DNA of 6,558 nt, taken from Spirochaetia bacterium (GTDB taxonomy: Bacteria; Spirochaetota; Spirochaetia; Sphaerochaetales; Sphaerochaetaceae). This document shows, piece by piece, positions 1 to 6,557 of the stretch. Under the pieces are notes generated by a model, which saw nothing but the letters and a program-made list of their open reading frames with translations, was not told where the DNA came from and searched no databases. Position numbers and translations under genes: made by a program. Location: positions 1 through 6,558 of the forward strand of contig SABI01000140.1 of assembly GCA_009929055.1 (NCBI GenBank), written 5' to 3'. The first letter of the stretch is position 1, and every line of letters starts with the position of its first letter.

Positions 1-815
1 GTACAAAACAAGCAAAACTCCATGTTATTCTTATTAACCCCTTTAAGGAGGGGTAATACATTTTCACATGCAGAGCCTTGGCGTAAGAGAACATACATTC
101 CCCTTCTAATTCGATCAACTAATTCAGCTGGACTTTCACATTCATGATCGGTGAGAATTCCACTTGCACTATAGGCGTCGAGATCCCCATTGAAGATGCC
201 GGGAGAGTGTCCATCAATTACCTTATTTGCATGTAAGGCAACCATGAGTTTATTAAGAACCTCATCATCTGCTGCAATAACTCCTGGATAATTCATCATC
301 TCTCCAAGCCCTAAAACTCTTTTATGATCGATTCTCGAAGCAATACTCTCATGATCCATGATGGCACCAGAATGTTCACTATTGGTGGCAGGGACACAGG
401 AGGGAATCATAAAGAAAGCTTGAAGGGGTGTCTGTTCTGTTGCTTCTAGCATATAATCGAGTCCTTGTAGGCCACTTACATTACATATCTCGTGAGGGTC
501 TGCAACGATAGTAGTCGTTCCAAAAGGGACTACTGCATCACTAAAAGCTGCTGGAGAACAATGAGATGATTCTATATGGACGTGGGCGTCAATGAAGCCT
601 GGGACAATGAATTGATTAGTACAGTCAACTGTTTTCTTTCCTTTTGGATAATCTTTTCCCCCAAAACCTGCAATTAACCCATCTTTAATGTATACATCAG
701 AGGTGAAGAGCTCTTTATTAAAGACATCAACTATATGTGCATTCTTAAAAACGATATCAGCTGGCTCTTTTCCATTTGCTACATTAATTAAACTTTTCAT
801 CATTTCTTTGTTCAT
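1..815 (-). CDS. ade: Adenine deaminase, N-terminal part (gene continues past the left edge)
   Basis: Hydrolyses adenine to hypoxanthine and ammonia in the cytoplasm (purine salvage). The open frame starts at the ATG at 815-813 and stays open to the window edge, giving 271 codons; family members are usually about 570-600 residues, so roughly the first half is visible. An N-terminal amidohydrolase beta-domain (about 18-70) leads into the metal-binding barrel: GFIDAHVHIESS with H78 and H80, ADPHE at 106-110, GEMMNYPGV with E172, DGHSPG with H203 and TDHE with H224. These match the HxH, Glu, His, His ligand set of the Ade family; RGMYVLLRQGSA (239-249) is another family hallmark. The start is supported by AGGTGG seven nt upstream. 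It lies 57 nt downstream of gpsA with no clear terminator or promoter between, so read-through is plausible. Nothing visible suggests a broken gene; its true end cannot be judged here. Family assignment is firm. Confidence 0.93.
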   Translation of the reverse strand, partial: MNKEMMKSLINVANGKEPADIVFKNAHIVDVFNKELFTSDVYIKDGLIAGFGGKDYPKGKKTVDCTNQFIVPGFIDAHVHIESSHCSPAAFSDAVVPFGTTTIVADPHEICNVSGLQGLDYMLEATEQTPLQAFFMIPSCVPATNSEHSGAIMDHESIASRIDHKRVLGLGEMMNYPGVIAADDEVLNKLMVALHANKVIDGHSPGIFNGDLDAYSASGILTDHECESPAELVDRIRRGMYVLLRQGSACENVLPLLKGVNKNNMEFCLFC

Positions 816-872
816 ATTGCAACCACCTATAGATACATATAGTACCTCAAGATGGTGATTATTTCTACTTTT

Positions 873-1826
873 TTAAGAAACTACACTAACGATATAATCA
901 TTTAAAGAAAAGCCTCCATAGACTAATTTATATAACGAGTCAAGGAGGATGAACTTGTGTTCAATCTGTCTTTGTTGTACAAATTCTCCAATAAGCTTAA
1001 TTGTTCGTAAGCCTTCAATTACTGTTGAACTTTTTGGATCATTAGAGAATCCTTTTCCAATGAGGAGGCCAAGAGTTCTATTTCTTGAAAGGTCTGTTAA
1101 ACTCGTAAGACCCAAGTCTCCTATTCCACAATAATTAAAAATTGTTTCGCTATCACAATCAAAGAGGGTTACTAATGCTCTCATCTCATTTACAGCCCTC
1201 GTAAGGATAAGAAAATCTACATTAGCTGAATTATAACGACCACTCACTATTCCTATTGCGATTGCATACATGTTTTTTAACACACTCATTAACTCTACAC
1301 CATTAATATCTGATGTGTAGTCGAGAGTGATTCCCGTCTCAACGAATACTTGTTTTATCTCATCAAATAGATTGTTTTGCCCTCCAACGGTCATAGCAGA
1401 AGGGACTCCATTCATTAATTCAACAGCAAAAGTAGGTCCTTTAAGGGCAATTAAACGGGTGAAAGGGATAGAATCTGTTAAAAATGTTCCTTCATCACTA
1501 AACCCTTTAGATAAATTGATAATTAATGCTTTCTCTTTTGTGAAAGGGAATATCTCGTGGGTATAGATCTTAATTTGATTAGAGGGGATTGCTAAGAAAA
1601 TAAAATCTGCTTCATATGCACAGGAGATATCTCCTGTTGCTTTAATTTCACTATGTAGATGCCTTCCTGGGAAATATTTACTATTTTGATGATTGTTATT
1701 GATATCAAGAACTACTTCAGGCTCTATTGAATACATGGTAATGATATTGTTGTTATTCCAGGAAAGTCGTTGGGCAAGGGCTGTTCCAAATACACCAGCA
1801 CCAGCAATAACTATAGTATAACTCAT
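873..1826 (-). CDS. gpsA: NAD(P)-dependent glycerol-3-phosphate dehydrogenase
   Basis: Cytoplasmic enzyme reducing dihydroxyacetone phosphate to sn-glycerol 3-phosphate, the backbone precursor of phospholipids. The 317-residue protein is slightly short for the family (about 330-345). It has an N-terminal Rossmann motif GAGVFG (9-14), AIPS at 79-82, the KG motif (K107), GPTFAVE at 130-136, the catalytic lysine in LKNMYAIA (K184, N185), GIGDLGLT (D237, T241), SRNR (R248, N249) and EGLRT (271-275). These correspond to the known catalytic and phosphate-binding residues of the GpsA/GPD1 family. Odd point: the usual N-x-K/R-x-A-L-I-T-R segment reads N202-V-D204 before ILTR, so the basic residue there is replaced by Asp. 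The start ATG is six nt after GGAGG (1833-1837). It is separated by 106 nt from the racemase upstream. An unrelated role or a second paralogue of the housekeeping enzyme is possible; the reaction class is confident. Confidence 0.9.
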   Translation of the reverse strand: MSYTIVIAGAGVFGTALAQRLSWNNNNIITMYSIEPEVVLDINNNHQNSKYFPGRHLHSEIKATGDISCAYEADFIFLAIPSNQIKIYTHEIFPFTKEKALIINLSKGFSDEGTFLTDSIPFTRLIALKGPTFAVELMNGVPSAMTVGGQNNLFDEIKQVFVETGITLDYTSDINGVELMSVLKNMYAIAIGIVSGRYNSANVDFLILTRAVNEMRALVTLFDCDSETIFNYCGIGDLGLTSLTDLSRNRTLGLLIGKGFSNDPKSSTVIEGLRTIKLIGEFVQQRQIEHKFILLDSLYKLVYGGFSLNDYIVSVVS

Positions 1827-1842
1827 ATTAATCCTCCAAACA

Positions 1843-1865
1843 TGACAAATATACCCCTTTTGTCA
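1843..1865. promoter_or_regulatory. 23-bp inverted repeat upstream of gpsA (candidate operator or 5' leader hairpin)
   Basis: TGACAAA (1843-1849) and TTTGTCA (1859-1865) form a perfect 7-bp inverted repeat around a 9-nt spacer. It sits in the 106-nt gap before gpsA and ends five nt before the GGAGG Shine-Dalgarno (1833-1837). On the minus strand it overlaps a TTGACA hexamer (1866-1861), but no good -10 box lies 16-18 nt further on. A TATACT hexamer (1878-1873) lies just upstream with a poor -35. The repeat could bind a dimeric regulator or fold in the mRNA next to the ribosome binding site. No regulator is recognised by its sequence. Confidence 0.35.
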
Positions 1866-1932
1866 ATAAGTGAGTATACTACTGTAAAGAGGGCTAAAAT
1901 GGGAAGGGTTGAGTGTAAACTCAGAACAATAA

Positions 1933-2730
1933 TTATTCTTTTATGAAAGGAAGAGTTTCTCTACCTGCCCCTTTAATGAGGGCTGAGGCAAGAAGAACAA
2001 CAGGGTTAACAAGAGGTATTCCCTTATATTGAGTTGCTTTTAGCACAAGGGGGATTTCAGTACATCCTAAGATGATTGCTTTTACCCCTTTTTGATATAA
2101 TTCTTCAAGGGCATCAATAAGGATTAACTTGTTTTCTTGGCTCTCACCACTTACTGCTTTGATTCCCCAATCAGGATGATAAATGGATGAGTGAATTTTT
2201 TCTTGATCTGCTGGATGAATTACTTTATAGCCCCTCTTTTCTAGAGGATTATCATAAAGGCGAAAAGTACGAGTGCCAGTAGTACTCATTATTCCTATTG
2301 ATTCATTATGTTCAACAATCTGAGAGAGATGGTTTATTGTTTCCTCAATCATATTAATGACTGAGATAGTTTCTTTGAACGGAGCCATTGCTTCAAGGAA
2401 CTTGCTAAATATGGGCTCAGCGTGAAATGTGTTACATGGGATTCCCACAACTGCATGAGTGTGGTAATAGTGGCAAGTTGGAATAATACTCTCTATGAGG
2501 CTAGCCATATTAAGGGCTGGAATATGGGGAGTGTGTGTTTTTAAAGATTCTGTTCTGTCTGGAATTAAATCACTCAAAGAGAGGTGAATAACTCTCAAAT
2601 GATCTTGGTCTTTATAAACGAGAGGGGTGTTTTCTATAATAAGACGGTGTAGGTCAACACCTGCAGCGGGACCTACACCACCAGCGATAACAATAATCTT
2701 GCTATCTAATGAGTTAGAGTTTACTTTCAT
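1933..2730 (-). CDS. Aspartate/glutamate racemase family protein, probably aspartate racemase
   Basis: Predicted cofactor-independent cytoplasmic racemase interconverting L- and D-aspartate (or glutamate) by a two-base, two-cysteine mechanism. With the ATG at 2730 the protein has 265 residues. Visible marks are GGVGPAAG near the N-terminus (17-24), DQDH (41-44), IPDRT (56-60), the first catalytic cysteine in GIPCNTFHA (C99) and the second in LGCTEIP (C223). DQDH plus IPDRT is characteristic of the aspartate racemase (YgeA-like) branch rather than MurI glutamate racemase. The frame is open further up to an ATG at 2778, but that would overlap the symporter gene by 65 nt and add 16 residues of no recognisable homology before the first strand; the start at 2730 overlaps it by 17 nt. 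The Shine-Dalgarno there is weak, which fits translational coupling to the symporter. Substrate specificity (Asp, Glu or another acidic amino acid) is not proven by sequence. Confidence 0.87.
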   Translation of the reverse strand: MKVNSNSLDSKIIVIAGGVGPAAGVDLHRLIIENTPLVYKDQDHLRVIHLSLSDLIPDRTESLKTHTPHIPALNMASLIESIIPTCHYYHTHAVVGIPCNTFHAEPIFSKFLEAMAPFKETISVINMIEETINHLSQIVEHNESIGIMSTTGTRTFRLYDNPLEKRGYKVIHPADQEKIHSSIYHPDWGIKAVSGESQENKLILIDALEELYQKGVKAIILGCTEIPLVLKATQYKGIPLVNPVVLLASALIKGAGRETLPFIKE

Positions 2731-3994
2731 CAACCATCTTTTCGCTTTTTGCGACAATCCATGTACCAACCATGTCACCAGTTACGTTAACGCATGTTCG
2801 ACCCATGTCGAGAATAGCATCAATACCAAGAATCATAGCATACGCTGCAGCTACTGGAGTACCAGCAACAACAGGGAGTCCAATAGAGTCAAGAACCATC
2901 AATAACATAATTGCACCAGCTCCAGGAACACCAGCTGTTCCAATAGAAGCAAGAACTGCAGTTAAGATAACAGTAATTTGTTGGCCGAGTGAGAGAGGCA
3001 TTCCAATTGCAAAACCAATAAAGAGGGCACAGACACCTTGGTAGATTGCTGTTCCGTCCATGTTAATGGTAGCGCCGAGAGGAAGGGTAAATGAGTATAC
3101 TTTTTTAGAAACACCTAAGTTCTCTTCAACAGCTTTCATGGTAACAGGAAGAGTTCCACCACTACTACGAGTTACAAAAGCGGTAATCATTGGAGTTCTT
3201 GCCCCTTTGAAGAATTTCTTTGGGCTTAATTTAGAAATTAAGAGCATTCCAGTATAGACGATAGCAACGTGGAGGATATACCCTAAGAAAGAGGCGACAG
3301 TAACTGTAGCCAATGGGCCAAGAGCAGCAGCACCTTGTCTTCCAAATACAACAGCGATTAACGCAAATACACCGATAGGAGCATATTGTAATACACCATT
3401 TACGATGAGATACATTGCTTCAGCTAATCCATCAAAAATTTCAAATAGAGTTTGAGCACTTTTTTTAATTCTTTCATCTTTACTTAATAATAGATACGAA
3501 ATAGCAAGACCAAGTAAGATAGCAAAAAGAATAACAGGAAGAACATCACCACTTGCGATAGAACCAAAGGGGTTTGTAGGAATAATCTTGAGTAAGGTAT
3601 CAACAAATTTTGGTTTTACTAATTCTTTACCAGCAGTCCCTGCGGCTCCAGCAAGAGCAAGCCCTTTTCCAGGTTTGAAGATATTTCCCATTAATAGACC
3701 AACAACAACTGCAAAAGCAGATGTGATAAGGTAGAAAGCAAGTATTTTTACACCAACTTTTCCAAGTGTCTTAGGGTTAATACTAGCAGCTCCTACTACG
3801 AGGGTTGCAAGTATGACTGGCATTACAATCATCTTAAGTAAATTAACGAGTAGGCTTCCTAGTGGGTTAAGCCATACGATACTTTCACCAAAGATAACTC
3901 CAACTAAAGCTCCGAGAACAAGACCAATAAGAATTCTGTATAATAGATTTGTTCCAAAATACCAATTCATGGGCCCTTTCTTTTTTGCATTCAT
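2714..3994 (-). CDS. gltP: Acidic amino acid:cation symporter, DAACS family (GltPh-like)
   Basis: Inner-membrane secondary transporter importing aspartate/glutamate, or possibly C4-dicarboxylates, with Na+ or H+. The 426-residue protein has the hydrophobic pattern of the eight-helix, two-hairpin GltPh fold. Signatures: TRSSGGTLPVTM in hairpin 1 (R276, S277, S278), NMDGT at 311-315, GVPGAGAIML in hairpin 2 (355-364), and DMGRTCVNVTGD in helix 8 with D396, R399, T400, N403 and D407. The arginine and aspartates of helix 8 match the residues that bind the side-chain carboxylate and amino group of aspartate in GltPh, favouring an acidic substrate. The frame extends to an ATG at 4018, but AAAAGGAGAG (4001-4010) lies seven nt before the ATG at 3994 and the predicted transcript starts near 4020, so 3994 is chosen. 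The 3' end overlaps the racemase start by 17 nt. The symbol is by family resemblance; dctA or gltT are alternatives. Confidence 0.94.
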   Translation of the reverse strand: MNAKKKGPMNWYFGTNLLYRILIGLVLGALVGVIFGESIVWLNPLGSLLVNLLKMIVMPVILATLVVGAASINPKTLGKVGVKILAFYLITSAFAVVVGLLMGNIFKPGKGLALAGAAGTAGKELVKPKFVDTLLKIIPTNPFGSIASGDVLPVILFAILLGLAISYLLLSKDERIKKSAQTLFEIFDGLAEAMYLIVNGVLQYAPIGVFALIAVVFGRQGAAALGPLATVTVASFLGYILHVAIVYTGMLLISKLSPKKFFKGARTPMITAFVTRSSGGTLPVTMKAVEENLGVSKKVYSFTLPLGATINMDGTAIYQGVCALFIGFAIGMPLSLGQQITVILTAVLASIGTAGVPGAGAIMLLMVLDSIGLPVVAGTPVAAAYAMILGIDAILDMGRTCVNVTGDMVGTWIVAKSEKMVDESKL

Positions 3995-4026
3995 GTGTGT
4001 CTCTCCTTTTTTTGACATATACTTAA

Positions 4027-4055
4027 ATAGTATGAGCCATAACAGGTGAGAACAA
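4027..4055 (-). promoter_or_regulatory. Sigma-70-type promoter of the symporter-racemase operon
   Basis: On the minus strand the -35 hexamer TTGTTC (4055-4050) and the -10 hexamer TACTAT (4032-4027) are separated by exactly 17 nt. Transcription would start near 4020, leaving a leader of about 26 nt that contains the AAGGAG ribosome binding site. A/T tracts (about 4084-4102) lie upstream. The -35 is imperfect, as expected for an activated promoter. Confidence 0.6.
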
Positions 4056-4074
4056 TAGTAACCAAAGGGCTATT
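4054..4074. promoter_or_regulatory. Imperfect inverted repeat abutting the -35 box (possible regulator site)
   Basis: AATAG (4054-4058) and CTATT (4070-4074) form a 5-bp inverted repeat around an 11-nt centre holding ACCAAAGGG. It sits at the upstream edge of the -35 hexamer, centred about 44 nt before the predicted transcription start, where activators commonly bind. The neighbouring NarL-type regulator is the obvious candidate, but five-base repeats occur by chance in AT-rich DNA, so this is weak. Confidence 0.2.
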
Positions 4075-4097
4075 CTTTGTGAGATATTTTTTTTATT

Positions 4098-4135
4098 AAA
4101 AACTCTATATACACCATTTGGTGTATAGATTAGAG
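4098..4135 (-). terminator. Intrinsic terminator of the two-component operon
   Basis: Read on the minus strand, the regulator's TAA stop lies inside a hairpin. An outer 5-bp stem (CTCTA with TAGAG; 4131-4135 with 4103-4107) and an inner perfect palindrome of 9 bp per arm (4119-4127 with 4108-4116) are separated by a 3-nt bulge on the 5' arm only. The hairpin is followed at once by five T residues (4102-4098). The stem is AT-rich but long. The palindromic core TATACACCA/TGGTGTATA could alternatively or additionally be an operator for the downstream symporter promoter. Confidence 0.6.
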
Positions 4136-4780
4136 AAAGTCAATCAAATTCTCATCAAGGACTTTTTTCATAAAGGTGACTTTAGAATTAACTTGCAATT
4201 TCTTATATATATTAAGAATATGTTTTTTTGCCGTACTGCTTGCCATATGTAAATCCTCTGCCATTTGTCGGTATGTTTGCCCATTTATTATTGCCTTACA
4301 CACTTCAATTTCTCTTTTTGTGAGATTATAATCTTCAGGTATCTTGTTTCTTTCATGCTGTTGGTATAATTCATTTAAAAGGGTTCGCGCTACATTGGGA
4401 GAGATGGGAGAGCCTCCATGAAAGACACTTTTTATTTGACTTACTAGGTCGCGTGGATCACAGTTTTTTAGTACATAGCCACTTGCACCTGCTCGAATTG
4501 CTTGTACAATCTTCTCTTTCTCTTCAAATATGGTAAGGATAAGAATATTTATTGTTGGGTATTTCTCTTTGATTATTTTTGTTGCTTCAATTCCATTCAT
4601 TCCAAGAAGCTCTATATCCATTAATATTACATGTGTGTTGCTGAGAATCTGTTTGTTTGCAATAAGAAGTTCAGCTTTATCGAATGTATTAAGAATTTTT
4701 ATCTCATTATCTAACGAGAGGAGATAACGAAGTCCCTCTCTTGCATCAAATGAGTCTTCCACAATTACCATGTTAATCAT
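4130..4780 (-). CDS. NarL/FixJ-type response regulator with LuxR-like DNA-binding domain
   Basis: Cytoplasmic transcription factor, predicted to be phosphorylated by the histidine kinase encoded just upstream. The 216 residues comprise a receiver domain (about 2-120) with acidic pair E8/D9, phosphoacceptor D55 in VILMDIELLGMNG, T83 and K105, then a LuxR_C helix-turn-helix (about 152-200) beginning LTKREIEVC and containing STAKKHILNIYKKL. The HTH departs from the common TVKxH pattern (TAKKH here), which may reflect a non-standard recognition site. The start ATG overlaps the kinase stop as ATGA, with GGAG eight nt upstream at the end of the kinase gene, so translation is coupled. A second ATG at codon 4 is possible but less well placed. 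Targets are not shown by sequence; the adjacent symporter-racemase operon is the leading candidate. Confidence 0.95.
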   Translation of the reverse strand: MINMVIVEDSFDAREGLRYLLSLDNEIKILNTFDKAELLIANKQILSNTHVILMDIELLGMNGIEATKIIKEKYPTINILILTIFEEKEKIVQAIRAGASGYVLKNCDPRDLVSQIKSVFHGGSPISPNVARTLLNELYQQHERNKIPEDYNLTKREIEVCKAIINGQTYRQMAEDLHMASSTAKKHILNIYKKLQVNSKVTFMKKVLDENLIDFL

Positions 4781-6546
4781 ATATGTATCTCCAAGGGGAA
4801 GGTAATGTGATACGTTACCCCTTTACCTAATTTTGTGTTAATACTCATATTTCCTCCAAGGCGCTCAACTCTAAGATAAATCCCAGGAAGACCAAATCCT
4901 TTTTTAATCTCTTTTTTTGCGTCAAATCCTTTTCCATTGTCTTTATATGAATAATGAATTTCCCCCCCTTTTATCACCATGGAAATTTCTACCTTACTTG
5001 CAGCTGCATATTTTAAAGTATTAGTAACAAGCTCTTCTGTAATTCTCATAATTGTAGAAAGTGTTTCTGATTCTACCAACTCTAAGGCAGAATCATTTGG
5101 GATTTCAACTACGTACTTTGTTTGCTTTACATCGAGTCTATCCTTAATGTAGGTTAAGATAAAGTTATTAAAATCATCAATTTCTATGATATCAGTATCT
5201 TTTGCAAGGAGTATTTCTTTTAAGTCTAATATTGCTCTGCTTGTATTAATTTCAATTCTTTCTAACATTTTTTTAATGTTCTCATCTTCTCCCCGTATAA
5301 GGGCTACTTTTGCTACTTGGTTCGAGATATTTATTCCCGTAAGACGGGCCCCAAGAGAGTCATGTAAGTTAGAGTAGATTCTCTCTTTCTCTTCAATGAT
5401 ACGAAGCCTCATATTCTCTTTTGTTAAACTTATAACCTCATTAGTCCTTTTTTCTACCTGCTTTTCCATCTCTTTTTCTTGTTCAACCTTCATCTCTACT
5501 ACTGTATTGAAAGTCGAAGCTATCATCTGGAATTCTGGGATTTTTTGTTCTTTTATTAATGTACCAACTTCGCCTTGTTCATGTTTCTTAAGGACATCAA
5601 TAATTTCATTAATAGGATCAGTAAGAATTCGAGTAGAAATAATTGTAACAATTGATCCAAGTAACACCATAAGTAATACATTATAAAAAATAATTATCTT
5701 CATATTTTGATTACTAAACTTGAAGATACTATCGTAAGGAATTCCCAAAATAATAATCCATCCTGTTGAATTATTTACCGATTGCTGCACCATGTATTCA
5801 TTTCCATATATGTTGTGGGTAGAGGACTCGCTAGACTCTAAAATTGAGGGATAAGAAAATGTAGGTAAAGAGTCTAGGGGAGAAACTTTTTGTTCAAATT
5901 GGTTTGCTAATATTTTTTGATCTTGAGTGAGGAGAATAAGACGCCCCTCTTTTTCAACTCCAATTAAGTCAACAAGTGCTTCTATTCCACTAATAATAAG
6001 GTCGAGTCCTAATACTCCTATGAGTATACCATCTTTATAGACAGGTTTTACAGCAGTAACTCCAAGGGCGTCAGTAGAAGCAAACATATACGGGTCAGTA
6101 AGGGCAAAAGAGTCTACCTCTAAGGCTTTTTGGTACCACGGGCGAATTCTAGGGTCGTAATCATCACTAAAAGTGGGAGTATAAGCAATGAAGCCAGGAC
6201 CTACTCCCCACTCATACATCTCTCCTTTCTCTGTCCCCAAATAGATTGCCCGTACAATAGATTCTTTTGAAAGAACATGAGAGAGGAACTGATCTTTCAT
6301 ATGGGTAATGTCTACTTCTTGAATGCTTTTTTGCCTCGAAAGAGCATCAATTGTTGATTCAATAGAGAAAAATAGTTGATCGATTTGATGATTTACATTT
6401 TTGATAATCATCTCTGAAGTTTGTTCAGCTGATGTGATAGAGTGACTCCTTAATAATACAAAATTAATAAGGAGGAGGAGGGTTAGAAATAGGGTAGTAA
6501 TACCAATAATAATTGCGGTATAGCGTTTTTGTAATGAAGTAAACAT
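4777..6546 (-). CDS. dCache-domain sensor histidine kinase (HisKA_3 / NarX-like)
   Basis: Membrane sensor kinase of 589 residues. Order: TM1 (about 11-32); extracytoplasmic dCache domain (about 35-280) with DYDPRIRPWY at 129-138 and GVLGLD at 177-182; TM2 (about 283-305); HAMP-like segment (about 306-358) with the DP start at 310-311; charged coiled coil (about 351-390); HisKA_3 dimerisation region with ERIYSNLHDSLGARL, phosphoacceptor H395; and HATPase_c with the N-box ELVTNTLKYA (N509), DNGKGFD (536-542) and GFGLPGI (550-556). All catalytic motifs are intact. The cache residues Y130, R135, W137, Y138, Y153 and D182 resemble the amino-acid-binding motif of dCache receptors. The ATG at 6546 is the only good start: an in-frame TAG lies at 6552-6550, and the next Met (codon 46) would lose TM1. 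No Shine-Dalgarno is visible before it. It is coupled to the response regulator by ATGA. The amino acid ligand is inferred, not shown. Confidence 0.95.
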   Translation of the reverse strand: MFTSLQKRYTAIIIGITTLFLTLLLLINFVLLRSHSITSAEQTSEMIIKNVNHQIDQLFFSIESTIDALSRQKSIQEVDITHMKDQFLSHVLSKESIVRAIYLGTEKGEMYEWGVGPGFIAYTPTFSDDYDPRIRPWYQKALEVDSFALTDPYMFASTDALGVTAVKPVYKDGILIGVLGLDLIISGIEALVDLIGVEKEGRLILLTQDQKILANQFEQKVSPLDSLPTFSYPSILESSESSTHNIYGNEYMVQQSVNNSTGWIIILGIPYDSIFKFSNQNMKIIIFYNVLLMVLLGSIVTIISTRILTDPINEIIDVLKKHEQGEVGTLIKEQKIPEFQMIASTFNTVVEMKVEQEKEMEKQVEKRTNEVISLTKENMRLRIIEEKERIYSNLHDSLGARLTGINISNQVAKVALIRGEDENIKKMLERIEINTSRAILDLKEILLAKDTDIIEIDDFNNFILTYIKDRLDVKQTKYVVEIPNDSALELVESETLSTIMRITEELVTNTLKYAAASKVEISMVIKGGEIHYSYKDNGKGFDAKKEIKKGFGLPGIYLRVERLGGNMSINTKLGKGVTYHITFPLEIHI

Positions 6547-6551
6547 ACGCT

Positions 6552-6557
6552 ATTATA
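6552..6557 (-). promoter_or_regulatory. Possible -10 box of the two-component operon
   Basis: A consensus TATAAT lies on the minus strand with its last base six nt before the A of the kinase ATG. The matching -35 would fall beyond the right edge of the window and cannot be checked. If real, transcription would start at or next to the start codon. Confidence 0.35.

Noticed and set aside
1..815. Truncated or broken adenine deaminase
   Set aside because: The frame is intact from the start codon to the window edge with all visible metal ligands; the missing half is explained by the window boundary.
827..842. CTATA-6-TATAG inverted repeat between gpsA and ade
   Set aside because: Short, entirely A/T apart from the end pairs, with no T-run; expected by chance in such sequence, though it partly overlaps the ade ribosome site.
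1823..1843. Six-codon mini-ORF (ATG at 1843) ending in an ATGA overlap with the gpsA start
   Set aside because: It mostly consists of the gpsA Shine-Dalgarno region itself; the AAGGGG upstream is only loosely placed, and such short frames are common by chance. A leader peptide role is not supported.
1910..1923. TGAGT-GTAA-ACTCA hairpin after the racemase stop
   Set aside because: Only 5 bp of stem and no T-run on the minus strand, so it is not a credible intrinsic terminator.
2731..2778. Longer racemase N-terminus starting at 2778
   Set aside because: It would add 16 residues with no family similarity and a 65-nt overlap with the symporter gene; the ATG at 2730 places the first beta-strand and GGVGP at the usual distance.
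3995..4018. Longer symporter start at ATG 4018
   Set aside because: The strong AAGGAG ribosome site lies inside this extension and serves the ATG at 3994; the predicted transcription start is at about 4020, leaving no leader for 4018.
2627..4049. Plus-strand open frames opposite the symporter and racemase
   Set aside because: They are antisense shadows: no recognisable domains, low-complexity compositions, and the minus-strand frames carry full conserved families. The same holds for plus-strand frames at 949-1566, 4530-4727 and 5186-5686.
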